Below, in pieces: positions 7,480 to 15,503 of a stretch of 21,451 nt of DNA. The position numbers and the translations under genes were made by a program. Positions within the stretch are counted from its first letter, which is position 1. Every line of letters begins with the position of its first letter. The notes beneath the pieces were generated by a model that worked only from the letters and a program-made list of their open reading frames with translations, ran no database searches and was not told where the DNA came from. The DNA is from Sulfitobacter sp. (GTDB lineage: Bacteria > Pseudomonadota > Alphaproteobacteria > Rhodobacterales > Rhodobacteraceae), in the NCBI GenBank assembly GCA_024636395.1, contig JAGXHD010000050.1, positions 1 through 21,451 of the forward strand, written 5' to 3'.

Positions 7480-7836
7480 ATGTCGTACTACACTGGTGCA
7501 GTGCTGGCGGTTCCCAGCGCGAACAAGCAAGCTTATGTCGAGATGGCGCAAAAGATGTGGGAGATTGTGAAGGATCACGGCTGCCTTGGTAGTTTTGACA
7601 ACTGGGGTGTCGATGTGCCGATGGGTAAGGTTACGTCGTTTCCCATGGCGGTCAAACTGGAGGATGAAGAGACTGTTGTCTTTTCGTGGATGGAATGGCC
7701 TGACAGGGAAACGGCGGATAAGGGCATGGATGCGATGATGGCCGACCCCCGCAGCATGGATCTGCCGGAGATGCCTTTCGACGGGATGCGCATGATCTGG
7801 GGCGGATTCGAGCCACTCGTTCACCTCAGGGCGTAA
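7480..7836 (+). CDS. DUF1428 (YbaA-like) protein, 118 aa
   Basis: This small cytosolic protein belongs to the DUF1428 family, with E. coli YbaA as the best-known member and no established function. Hallmark segments are the opening YYTGAVLAVPSANKQAY, the central DVPMGKVTSFPMAVK, the VVFSWMEWP strand and the closing MPFDGMRMIWGGFEPL. It is expected to adopt a ferredoxin-like alpha/beta-barrel dimer fold. The ATG at 7480 follows AAGGAGA at a standard distance, so the longer upstream frame is not used. It is single-copy, divergent from the phosphodiesterase, and ends 10 bp before the convergent ABC ATPase gene, leaving no room for a terminator between them. Confidence 0.93.
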   Translation: MSYYTGAVLAVPSANKQAYVEMAQKMWEIVKDHGCLGSFDNWGVDVPMGKVTSFPMAVKLEDEETVVFSWMEWPDRETADKGMDAMMADPRSMDLPEMPFDGMRMIWGGFEPLVHLRA

Positions 7837-7846
7837 CGCATGCGGC

Positions 7847-9484
7847 TCAGTTGCCCGCACTCTCCATCTTCCGGTTCGCAATCGTTTCTTCCAGCCAGCC
7901 GATCTTCATTTCCGGCACAGAGCTCAGGAGCAGATCAGTATAATCGTCGAAAGGTGGCGACAGCACCTGTGATTTGGGCCCGTACCGGACCACTTCGCCG
8001 CGGTACATGACCGCGATGCTGTCAGCGATGGCTTTGACCGTTGCCAGATCATGGGTGATAAAGAGATAGGCCACATCCTCGACCTTCTGCAGATTGAGCA
8101 GCAGCTTGAGGATGCCGTCGGCCACCAGCGGATCCAGCGCGCTCGTCACCTCGTCGCAGATGATGAGCTTGGGCTTGGCGGCCAGCGCGCGGGCGATGCA
8201 CACGCGTTGTTTTTGCCCGCCTGACAGCTCGGCGGGGTAGCGGTCCTGAAATCCCTCACCGAGCTCGATTTCATCGAGCAGCTCCTGGATACGGGTCTGC
8301 TTTTCTTTGCCTTTGAGGCCGAAATAGAATTCAAGCGGACGGCCAATGATGGTGCCCACTGTCTGGCGCGGGCTCATCGCGGTGTCGGCCATCTGATAGA
8401 TCATCTGGAGCTCTCGCAGATCATCGAGCGGGCGGGTCGCCAGATCCGGTGTCAGCGTGCGCCCTTCGAAGGTGATCTCACCGCTGGAGGGCGGCAACAG
8501 CCCGGTGATCACACGTGCAAGTGTCGATTTGCCGGAGCCGCTCTCGCCCACGACAGCGAGCGTCTGACCTGGATGGATCCCTACGTTGATGTTCTTGAGA
8601 ACGTCGAAGTTGGTGCCCCGGTAGCGCGCGGTAATACCTTGGGTGCGCAGCAGCGGTGTCTCGGTGGGCGCCTTTTCCTCGTGCTTGATCGACCGCACGG
8701 AGACGAGCGCTTGCGTGTAGGCCTCGCGCGGGTGGTTGATGATCTGATCCGTGGTGCCGTATTCGACCATGGACCCCTGTTGTAGCACCATGATGTGATC
8801 GCTGACCTGCGCGACGACAGCAAGATCGTGTGTGATGTAGAGCGCGGCCACGCCGGTATCGCGGATCGCGTCCTTGATGGCCGCCAGCACGTCGATCTGC
8901 GTGGTCACGTCGAGGGCGGTTGTGGGCTCGTCGAACACCACCAGATCGGGCTGGGGGCACAGTGCGAGAGCGGTCATGCAGCGTTGGAGTTGTCCACCGG
9001 AGACCTGATGCGGATAGCGTGATCCGATAGTTTCGGGATCGGGCAGGCCAAGCTTTTCAAACAGGACAACGGCTCGTTTCTCCGCCTCCTTTTTCGAGAA
9101 TTTTCCCTGGCCTATGGCGGCTTCTATCACCTGCTCCATGATCCGCTTGGCCGGATTGAATGAGGCGGCGGCGGATTGGCTGACATAGGTAACTTCCGCG
9201 CCACGCAAACGCCGTTTATCACCCATACCCGATTGCAACACATCGCGCCCGTTGACCCAGACCTCGCCACCCGTGAGCTCGACCCCGCCGCGCCCGTAGG
9301 CCATGGCCGCCAGACCGATGGTAGATTTGCCGGCTCCGGATTCACCGATCAGCCCCAGGACCTTGCCCGGCTCCAGATCGAAATCGACGCCGTGCACGAT
9401 GTCGATGTGGCGCGATTTCTCGCCGGGTGGATAGATCGTCGCGCCGATTTTGAGGCCGCGCACTTTGAGCAGGGGTTCGGTCAT
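7847..9484 (-). CDS. Peptide-type ABC importer ATPase, two NBDs in one chain, 545 aa
   Basis: This is a fused DppD-DppF-like energy subunit. The first NBD has Walker A GESGAGKST (47-55), signature VSGGQ (161-165), Walker B LVVFDE (181-186) and switch His219. It is followed by a short Oligo_HPY-like tail (HPREAYTQAL). The second NBD has Walker A GESGSGKST (313-321), signature LSGGQ (420-424), Walker B LIICDE (440-445) and an ITHDLA switch. Both sites look catalytically complete. The ATG at 9484 overlaps the stop of the upstream permease (ATGA), giving coupled translation and deciding the start. It powers the two permeases encoded next to it. It is the last gene of the importer operon. Confidence 0.95.
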   Translation of the reverse strand: MTEPLLKVRGLKIGATIYPPGEKSRHIDIVHGVDFDLEPGKVLGLIGESGAGKSTIGLAAMAYGRGGVELTGGEVWVNGRDVLQSGMGDKRRLRGAEVTYVSQSAAASFNPAKRIMEQVIEAAIGQGKFSKKEAEKRAVVLFEKLGLPDPETIGSRYPHQVSGGQLQRCMTALALCPQPDLVVFDEPTTALDVTTQIDVLAAIKDAIRDTGVAALYITHDLAVVAQVSDHIMVLQQGSMVEYGTTDQIINHPREAYTQALVSVRSIKHEEKAPTETPLLRTQGITARYRGTNFDVLKNINVGIHPGQTLAVVGESGSGKSTLARVITGLLPPSSGEITFEGRTLTPDLATRPLDDLRELQMIYQMADTAMSPRQTVGTIIGRPLEFYFGLKGKEKQTRIQELLDEIELGEGFQDRYPAELSGGQKQRVCIARALAAKPKLIICDEVTSALDPLVADGILKLLLNLQKVEDVAYLFITHDLATVKAIADSIAVMYRGEVVRYGPKSQVLSPPFDDYTDLLLSSVPEMKIGWLEETIANRKMESAGN

Positions 9485-10296
9485 CCGCGGCCGCCTTTCA
9501 GGGAGGTGGTGCGGCTTAGGATCCAGTCCGCCACAAGGTTGATCGAAATGCACAGGGCAGCAATGGCATAGGCCGGATAGAGCGCCGCCTGAATACCGTA
9601 GTTGATGCCTTCCTTGTTCTCTTTGACGATCCCGCCCCAATCGGCCTGTGGTGGTTGCACCCCGAGGCCGAGGAACGACAGGGTGGAGACGAATAGCACC
9701 ATGAAGATGAAACGCAGGCCCATTTCCGCCACCAATGGCGAGAGCGCGTTGGGCAGGGTTTCGCGAAAGATGATCCAGCCGATCTTCTCGCCGCGAAGAC
9801 GCGCCGCCTCGACGTAGTCCATCACGGTGATATCAACCGCGACCGCGCGTGCGAGGCGGAACACCCGGGTGCTGTCCAACAGACCCATCAGTACGATGAG
9901 CGTCAAAATCGTGGTTGGCATGACCGAGAGCACCACCAGCGCAAAGATCAGCGAGGGAATCGACATGATCAGATCGATGAAGCGGCTCAGCGCCTGATCA
10001 ACCCAGCCACCCGAAACAGCGGCGAAAAAGCCTAGCGTGGCGCCTGTCACAAAACTCAGGATCGTGGCGGCGGTGGCGATGAAGATCGTGGTACGCCCGC
10101 CGTAGATCATCCGACTCAGCAGATCGCGGCCGATGCTATCGGTGCCCAGCAGGAACTCCGACGACGACGGCTCCCAGACATCGCCTACGACTTCTGCCAT
10201 GCCGTAGGGGGCGATGAAAGGCGCGAAAATGGCGCAGAAGAAAAATAGAGTGGTGAAGAACAGGCCGACCAGAGCGGCGGGGGGGATGCGGATCAT
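9481..10296 (-). CDS. Peptide-type ABC permease, DppC-like, 271 aa
   Basis: This is an inner-membrane permease of the DppC/OppC group with about six transmembrane segments. The first spans roughly residues 7-28 and leads into the family motif FAPFIAPYG. Also typical are the LLGTDSIGRDLLSR segment and the EAA loop EAARLRGEKIG-x8-LPNALSPL, which docks onto the ATPase. It has almost no cytoplasmic N-terminal tail, shorter than in E. coli DppC. The ATG is preceded by GAGGG. Its stop overlaps the ATPase start. A 121-bp gap separates it from the other permease gene, unusual where such genes normally abut. Confidence 0.94.
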   Translation of the reverse strand: MIRIPPAALVGLFFTTLFFFCAIFAPFIAPYGMAEVVGDVWEPSSSEFLLGTDSIGRDLLSRMIYGGRTTIFIATAATILSFVTGATLGFFAAVSGGWVDQALSRFIDLIMSIPSLIFALVVLSVMPTTILTLIVLMGLLDSTRVFRLARAVAVDITVMDYVEAARLRGEKIGWIIFRETLPNALSPLVAEMGLRFIFMVLFVSTLSFLGLGVQPPQADWGGIVKENKEGINYGIQAALYPAYAIAALCISINLVADWILSRTTSLKGGRG

Positions 10297-10417
10297 GTAT
10301 TGGCCCTCACATTTGACAGGTGGGGGTGAAGGGCTTGGTTCTGGACCGGGCGTTTTCCGGCGCTTTTGCCTTTCAAGAACGTTTGCTCACGCAGCGTGAA
10401 TTGTTCGGCACAAAAAC
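10297..10417 (-). other. Intra-operon gap between the two permease genes
   Basis: This 121-bp spacer sits between genes that are normally a few bases apart. It holds a 13-bp palindrome (TCACGC-A-GCGTGA, 10387-10399) close after the stop of the upstream permease, with no U-tract. I see no reading frame with a ribosome binding site. It could be an mRNA stability element or simply relaxed spacing. Confidence 0.3.
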
Positions 10418-11437
10418 TCACTTTGGATGCCTCAGTCTCGGATTGGTCACAATCGACACGATATCCGCCACAAGGTTCAATCCGATATAGACGGCTGCAA
10501 AGATCAGACCGCAGGCCTGCACCACCGGCACATCGCGCTTGGCCACATGATCCACTAGATATTGTCCCATACCGGGATAGGCAAAGACCACCTCGACCAC
10601 CACAACGCCAACCACCAGATACGCCATGTTGATCATGACTACGTTCACGATGGGGGCCACGGCGTTGGGAAAGGCGTGTTTGCGGATCACGGTCAACAGA
10701 CGCAGCCCTTTCAGCTCGGCTGTCTCGATATAAGCCGATTGCATCACATTGAGGATCGCGGCGCGGGTCATGCGCATCATATGCGCGAGCACCACAAGCG
10801 TGAGCACGATCACGGGCAGGGTGATTGCCTTGAGCTTGTCGACTAACGACATGCCGTCATTGATCAGGGCCACCGAGGAGAAACGAAGATTGGTGAGCAG
10901 CCACCCTTGGATACCACTCCCTAGGAAATCCCAACTGCCGATCCATAAGGGCAGCTGGATTGCCAGAACGAACATCAGAATATAGCCGATCATGAATTCG
11001 GGGATGGAGATGGTCGTAAGTGTGACGCCGGAGATAAGCTTGTCGGGCCAGCGGTCCTTGTAGCGGACGGCGAGCAGGCCGAGGAATATCGCCAACGGGA
11101 CCGAGATTACGGCCGCCCAGAAGGCGAGGAACATGGTATTCTTGAGCCGTCCGCCGATGCTGTCGGCGATGTCGCGGCCATTGGTCAGTGCGGTGCCCAG
11201 ATCGCCCTGCAAAATGCCGCCCAGCCAGCTCAGATAGCGGGTGACGGGGGGATCATTCAGGCCAAGCTCGGCGCGCAGGTTTGCGAGCGCGGTGGGTGTG
11301 GCGCCTTGTCCAAGAATCTGTTGGGCCACATCACCCGGCAGCATGGTCGTGCCGCCAAAGATTAGAATGGAGGCCGCCAGCAGCAGCAGGATGCCCAGCG
11401 CGAGACGCTGGGCAACCAATTTTACGATAGGGTGCAC
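10418..11437 (-). CDS. Peptide-type ABC permease, DppB-like, 339 aa
   Basis: This is an inner-membrane permease of the DppB/OppB group. The first transmembrane helix is at about residues 10-29, followed by the periplasmic LPGDVAQQILG and LRAELGLNDPP-x-RYLSWL segments that mark the family. The EAA loop reads ETAELKGLRLLTVIRKHAFPNAVAPI in pattern, and the C-terminal VFAYPGMGQYLVD is also characteristic. The start is a GTG only 4 nt after the stop of the binding-protein gene, so it relies on re-initiation or coupling; its own Shine-Dalgarno is weak. It pairs with the DppC-like permease to form the channel. Confidence 0.94.
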   Translation of the reverse strand: MHPIVKLVAQRLALGILLLLAASILIFGGTTMLPGDVAQQILGQGATPTALANLRAELGLNDPPVTRYLSWLGGILQGDLGTALTNGRDIADSIGGRLKNTMFLAFWAAVISVPLAIFLGLLAVRYKDRWPDKLISGVTLTTISIPEFMIGYILMFVLAIQLPLWIGSWDFLGSGIQGWLLTNLRFSSVALINDGMSLVDKLKAITLPVIVLTLVVLAHMMRMTRAAILNVMQSAYIETAELKGLRLLTVIRKHAFPNAVAPIVNVVMINMAYLVVGVVVVEVVFAYPGMGQYLVDHVAKRDVPVVQACGLIFAAVYIGLNLVADIVSIVTNPRLRHPK

Positions 11438-11441
11438 GAAG

Positions 11442-13049
11442 TTACGCCGCTTTCCACGTGTGCTTGAACGCGTAGTAGTTCATCAGCGGGCTGTTGGGAT
11501 CGACGGTATATCCGAGCACTTCGTTGGAGGCCGCATCGATGAAGTCGTTGAACATCGGCAGGATGACACCGCCTTCCTCGTTCAGCATACGGCCCATGTT
11601 GGAGTAGATCTCTTTGCGCCTAGCTTCGTCCTGCTCGGCGCGTGCCTCGATCAGCATCGCGTCGAATTCGGGGCGCTTCCAGCGGGTGTCGTTCCAGTCC
11701 GCATCGGAGGAATAGGCTGTGGTATACATCTGGTCCTGCACAGGGCGGCCGCCCCAGTAGGAGCAGCAGAAGGGCTGGACGTTCCAGACTTCGGACCAAT
11801 AGCCATCATTGGGCTCGCGCTTGATCTCCAGCGGAATGCCCGCGGCTTCGCAGGACTGCTGGTAGAGCGCCGCGGCATCGACAGCACCCGAGAAGGCACC
11901 ATCGGCGGTGCGCAAGATGATTGGGCTGCCGTCGTGGCCGGATTTCTTGTAGTGCTCGGCGGCTTTCTCGATGCTGAATTCACGCTGCGGGATCGTCTCG
12001 TCAAAGAGCGGGTAGGCGGCGTTGATCGGGAAATCATTGCCCACGCTGCCATAGCCCTGAAGGATCTTGTCGACCAGCTCCTGGCGGTTGCAGGCGTATT
12101 TCAGCGCGAGACGCAGATCATTGTTGTCGAAGGGCGCTGAGTCGATGTGGGCGATGAATACGTAGTGGCCCCGGCCCGAGACGTTGCGCACGGTGAGGTT
12201 GGGCGCGCGGTCCAGCAGGCGTGCGATCTTTGGATCGACGGAGTTTACGCTGTCGACCTGACCTGACTGCAAAGCGGCCGTGCGTGCGGTCGCATCGTTG
12301 AGCACGACAATCTCGATCCGGTCGTAATGGGCTGTCTGTGTCTGATCGCCGCCCCAGTAATCTGGACGCCGTGTCGCTGTCGCGCGCACGCCGGGCTCGA
12401 AATCTTCCATGATGTAAGCACCGGTGCCGATTGCTGCGGTTTCCGCACCATAGCCGCCGTCAGGCTGGATCATCAGATGATAATCGGCCATCAGGAAAGG
12501 CAGGTCGGCATTGCCGACACCGAGGGTGACCTCGAAGATGTCGTCGCCATCCGTGCGCATGCTCTGGATGTCCTTGACGATGCCGAGCGCGCCGGACTTC
12601 GACTCTTCGTTTGAGTGCCGCTCCATCGTGCGCAGAACGTCCTGCGATGTGACGGGCTGGCCGTTGGAGAAAGTGATGCCTTCGCGGATCTTGAAGCGCC
12701 AGACTTTGGCATCCTCTGAGCCTTCCCAGCTTTCAGCGACAAGGCCGTCGAGACCACCTTCGGGAGTCTCGCGCACCAGCGACTCGCCCCATAGGCGGCC
12801 GATGGCCAGCGGGACCTGCGAGGCCCAGAGGGCTGGATCCTGCGTGTTGGTGCTTTCACCACCCGCCAGTCCCATCCTGAAAGTGCCGCCCGCGACGGGC
12901 GTTGCGTCCTGCGCCTGTGCGGCAGTGCTCAACATCGAATTGGCCGCAGCGGCCGTCACGCCGAGGGCAGCGGCGCGCGAGACGAATTCACGGCGGGTCA
13001 TCAGACCCTCGGTTACCCTAGTGCTCAGCGTTCTGAGTTGATCGTTCAT
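11442..13049 (-). CDS. Peptide/oligopeptide ABC substrate-binding protein (SBP_bac_5), Tat-exported, 535 aa
   Basis: This is a cluster C periplasmic binding protein that delivers substrate to the adjacent permeases. The N-terminus has a twin-arginine signal (TRREFV, Arg19-Arg20), an alanine-rich hydrophobic stretch and a likely AQA cleavage site near residue 46, so the folded protein is exported by Tat. Family features include LVAESWEGSEDAKVWRFKIR, the GITFSNGQPVTSQDV segment and RRPDYWGG. The size is normal. GGGAGAA precedes the ATG at 13049. The ligand is unknown; family members bind peptides, nickel, sugars or opines. A perfect palindrome 56 bp upstream may control this gene and the importer genes behind it. 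Confidence 0.94.
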   Translation of the reverse strand: MNDQLRTLSTRVTEGLMTRREFVSRAAALGVTAAAANSMLSTAAQAQDATPVAGGTFRMGLAGGESTNTQDPALWASQVPLAIGRLWGESLVRETPEGGLDGLVAESWEGSEDAKVWRFKIREGITFSNGQPVTSQDVLRTMERHSNEESKSGALGIVKDIQSMRTDGDDIFEVTLGVGNADLPFLMADYHLMIQPDGGYGAETAAIGTGAYIMEDFEPGVRATATRRPDYWGGDQTQTAHYDRIEIVVLNDATARTAALQSGQVDSVNSVDPKIARLLDRAPNLTVRNVSGRGHYVFIAHIDSAPFDNNDLRLALKYACNRQELVDKILQGYGSVGNDFPINAAYPLFDETIPQREFSIEKAAEHYKKSGHDGSPIILRTADGAFSGAVDAAALYQQSCEAAGIPLEIKREPNDGYWSEVWNVQPFCCSYWGGRPVQDQMYTTAYSSDADWNDTRWKRPEFDAMLIEARAEQDEARRKEIYSNMGRMLNEEGGVILPMFNDFIDAASNEVLGYTVDPNSPLMNYYAFKHTWKAA

Positions 13050-13104
13050 TATCTGGTTCTCCCAATTGGAATCGCGCGTCTTATGCGCGCGCTTGTTTTA
13101 AGTG

Positions 13105-13123
13105 ATGCGCAAAGGTTGCGCAT
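13105..13123. promoter_or_regulatory. Perfect 8+8 bp palindrome upstream of the binding-protein gene
   Basis: ATGCGCAA (13105-13112) and TTGCGCAT (13116-13123) are exact reverse complements around AGG. The site lies in the 122-bp gap between the CocE-like hydrolase stop and the binding-protein start, 55 bp before the ATG. The size and symmetry suit a dimeric regulator such as a GntR or LacI member. It indicates that the importer has its own regulated promoter in addition to any read-through from the hydrolase gene. No U-tract follows on the minus strand, so a terminator is less likely. No regulator gene is present in the window. Confidence 0.45.
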
Positions 13124-13171
13124 TTCTGACTGTGTCGCAAGGGTTAATGCCCTGCGTTTATGTCAGCCGTG

Positions 13172-15169
13172 TTACAGGTGATCGCGCGGGATTGCATCGG
13201 TTTCGTCACGGGCGTAGACGAGCGTTCCATTTTCCCATGCCTCGATTTTCGCGCTGAGATAGAAGGTCGTGGCATCCGACCACATCGCACAGCGGGCACG
13301 GGTGCGCAGATGAATGTCGCCGCGCTCCAGCTCGGTCTCCCAATCACAGGTGCCGCGCGCAGACAGGGGATCATCGGGGTGGATATCCCAACGCTCGCGG
13401 GCCGATGAGCCTGTGATCAATCCGTGGTCGCAATCGCGCCTTTTGCCGAAATCATCCTCGATCACCAGCGACTGGAGGCCGCTGACCATATCAGTCTCCT
13501 GACGGCGGATGTGATTTTCGGCGCGTAGCTCTTCGGTGCGCCAAGGTGCCGCGGCCTGCGGCGCGGCAAAGCTTGTCTCGTCCGCGACGCCGCTGGGGCG
13601 CTGGGGCAGGTTGATGCTTCCCTGCTTCAGGGTAATGGCAGCGGCCTGTGGTGCGGGCCAGAGCAGCGGCCAGTAGGCGGTCGAGATGGACACACGGATG
13701 CGGTGCCCCGCAGGCACGCGGTACGCGATGTGATCTAGATCGAGCGTAACCTCCTCGGCCGCACCCGGTGTCATGGGGTGCGGGTTGGCGGAGCCGCTGC
13801 GGTGCGTGAGGTTCAGCACGCCGTAGGTGATGCGGGTGGCTGCGCCGTCGGGGTGAATGTGATTGAGGCGCACGGCGATCTGGCCCTGTGGTTTGTCGCA
13901 GGCCAGCGACAGCGTGATGCGCGGCGCACCGACGAGATCCATGTCGGCGTCAAGTGCGGCGGAGGTGAAGGTGGCGGAGAGGGCATCGTCGGCGCGTTGG
14001 TCGCCGGGCATTTCCGGTCCCAGCCAAATCGCACAATACTCGCCCGATGCGGTGCCGCAGTGCGCGGGAGAGGCGACAGTGGTCTCCACCGTGCCGGGGG
14101 CAGTGCCGAGGACGCCACCATCGCCCAAATGCAGGGTTTGCACGGGAAGATGGCGGGTCGCCCCCCGTGCCTCCGCGATCCAGCGGCCCGGGCGCGCGGT
14201 GTACCATGCGGCGGGGCGCACGCCGTCCATCAGATAGGCGCGGTAATCGGGATCGTCCTCGACGCCGGTCCGGGTTCCTTTTAGCCAGCGGTCCCACCAG
14301 CGCAGGGCCTCCTGCAAGAAGCCGATGCGCGGCTCCGGTACGGCGAAATGGGGATACTTGTGAACCCAGGGCCCCACGATACCTTTGGCTCCGTCCAGCG
14401 CCTCCACCAGCTGCGGCACAGCGTTCTTATACGCGTCGCCCCAGCCGCCGACGGCCAGCACCTTCGCCTCTATCGCACTATAGTCCTCGCATACCGACCC
14501 GTGCTGCCAATAGGTATCGCGGCGCTGGTGGCGCAGCCAGACGGAGGGGAGGAAAGGTTCATTCTCTAATCGCTCGAGCCACATCTCGCGCCAGTCGCTG
14601 CGCAGTGCGGGATCGGGCGCGCGGCTGGAATAGCTCCACATGGTCGCCCCCCAGCCGAGATTTTCGCCCAGCAGGCAGCCGCCTTTGTAGTGGATATCAT
14701 CGGCAAAGCGGTCCACGGTTGAGCACAGAGTGATGATCGCCTTGAGGGGTGCGGGGGCGAGTGCTGCGACCTGAAGCGCGTTGAACCCGCCCCAGCTGAT
14801 CCCCATCATCCCCACATTTCCGTTGCACCACGGCTGCGCCGCCGCCCAATGGATCACTTCGACCGCGTCGGCCAGCTCCTGCGCGGTGTATTCATCGGCC
14901 ATCAGGCCCTGGCTGTCTCCGTTCCCGCGCATATCGACCCGCGCACATGCATAGCCGCTGGCGGCGAAATAGGGATGCGTCAGCGCATCGCGCGCGCAGG
15001 TGCCATCGCGTTTGCGGTAGGGCAGGAACTCCAGAATGAGCGGAACGGGATCATCCGCTGCGCCTGTCGGGCGCCAAAGGCGGGCGGAGAGGCGAGTGCC
15101 ATCCGAAAGGGTGATTCCGTGGTCGGGATCTTCCTCGAGGGTGTGAAGCTGGGTCTGGGGGTTTTTCAT
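13172..15169 (-). CDS. CocE/NonD-family (S15-like) serine hydrolase, 665 aa
   Basis: This alpha/beta hydrolase belongs to the family containing cocaine esterase and X-Pro dipeptidyl peptidases. The nucleophile elbow is GISWGG (Ser125), the acid is Asp245 in GGWGDAYKN, and the base is His270 in GPWVH. The oxyanion tyrosine is in LPYRKRDGT (Tyr51). The C-terminal half is the jelly-roll PepX_C domain typical of the family. I take the ATG at 15169, since homologues begin shortly before the SDGTRLSARLW strand; a TTG at 15226 would add 19 residues but has no clear ribosome site. There is no signal peptide, so it acts in the cytosol. Lying directly upstream of a peptide-type importer in the same orientation, it probably cleaves an amide or ester bond in the imported compound. 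Confidence 0.92.
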   Translation of the reverse strand: MKNPQTQLHTLEEDPDHGITLSDGTRLSARLWRPTGAADDPVPLILEFLPYRKRDGTCARDALTHPYFAASGYACARVDMRGNGDSQGLMADEYTAQELADAVEVIHWAAAQPWCNGNVGMMGISWGGFNALQVAALAPAPLKAIITLCSTVDRFADDIHYKGGCLLGENLGWGATMWSYSSRAPDPALRSDWREMWLERLENEPFLPSVWLRHQRRDTYWQHGSVCEDYSAIEAKVLAVGGWGDAYKNAVPQLVEALDGAKGIVGPWVHKYPHFAVPEPRIGFLQEALRWWDRWLKGTRTGVEDDPDYRAYLMDGVRPAAWYTARPGRWIAEARGATRHLPVQTLHLGDGGVLGTAPGTVETTVASPAHCGTASGEYCAIWLGPEMPGDQRADDALSATFTSAALDADMDLVGAPRITLSLACDKPQGQIAVRLNHIHPDGAATRITYGVLNLTHRSGSANPHPMTPGAAEEVTLDLDHIAYRVPAGHRIRVSISTAYWPLLWPAPQAAAITLKQGSINLPQRPSGVADETSFAAPQAAAPWRTEELRAENHIRRQETDMVSGLQSLVIEDDFGKRRDCDHGLITGSSARERWDIHPDDPLSARGTCDWETELERGDIHLRTRARCAMWSDATTFYLSAKIEAWENGTLVYARDETDAIPRDHL

Positions 15170-15503
15170 GCCGGAAAGGGTCCGTCTGTGGGCGGGGGAA
15201 GTCAACGGAATTGTCTTTGTGGCCAAATTATGGCGGCAACGTAAATCGTGACCTTACTTCGAATAAATATCGGTCAAGCAGTATCAAGATCTCGCCGTCG
15301 CTGTGGCAACAGGCGCACACCTACCAGAATTGTAGACCGCAATGGGGGAAAAAGATCTGGATTTTCTGAAACAACTCTGTGCAACTTCGCGCAATAAGGT
15401 GAAATCATGGCGCGATTTAACGGGCCAGGTAGCAGCATAAAAAAATAATCAGAGTTAAGTGACCTGCCGAACGCAGGCGCTTCGAGGTAGAGTAGGTCAT
15501 ACA
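15170..15503. other. Divergent intergenic region between hydrolase and adhesin genes
   Basis: This 334-bp stretch should hold promoters for the minus-strand hydrolase/importer genes and the plus-strand adhesin locus. The part near 15430-15460 is A-rich. A short hairpin, CCTGC (15463-15467) with GCAGG (15473-15477), falls in the adhesin 5' leader, and GACCT (15461-15465) can also pair with AGGTC (15494-15498) just before the start codon. I could not identify a convincing -35/-10 pair. A possible 13-codon leader frame at 15407-15448 is listed separately. Confidence 0.5.
15407..15448 (+). CDS. Possible 13-codon leader ORF before the adhesin gene
   Basis: An ATG at 15407 is preceded by AAGGTG with a 5-nt spacing, a good ribosome binding site. 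It opens a frame encoding MARFNGPGSSIKK and a TAA stop, 55 bp before the adhesin start. The frame is too short to judge by composition, and chance occurrence is likely enough that this stays a suggestion. If translated, it could couple ribosome movement to the hairpin in the adhesin leader. Confidence 0.15.
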   Translation: MARFNGPGSSIKK

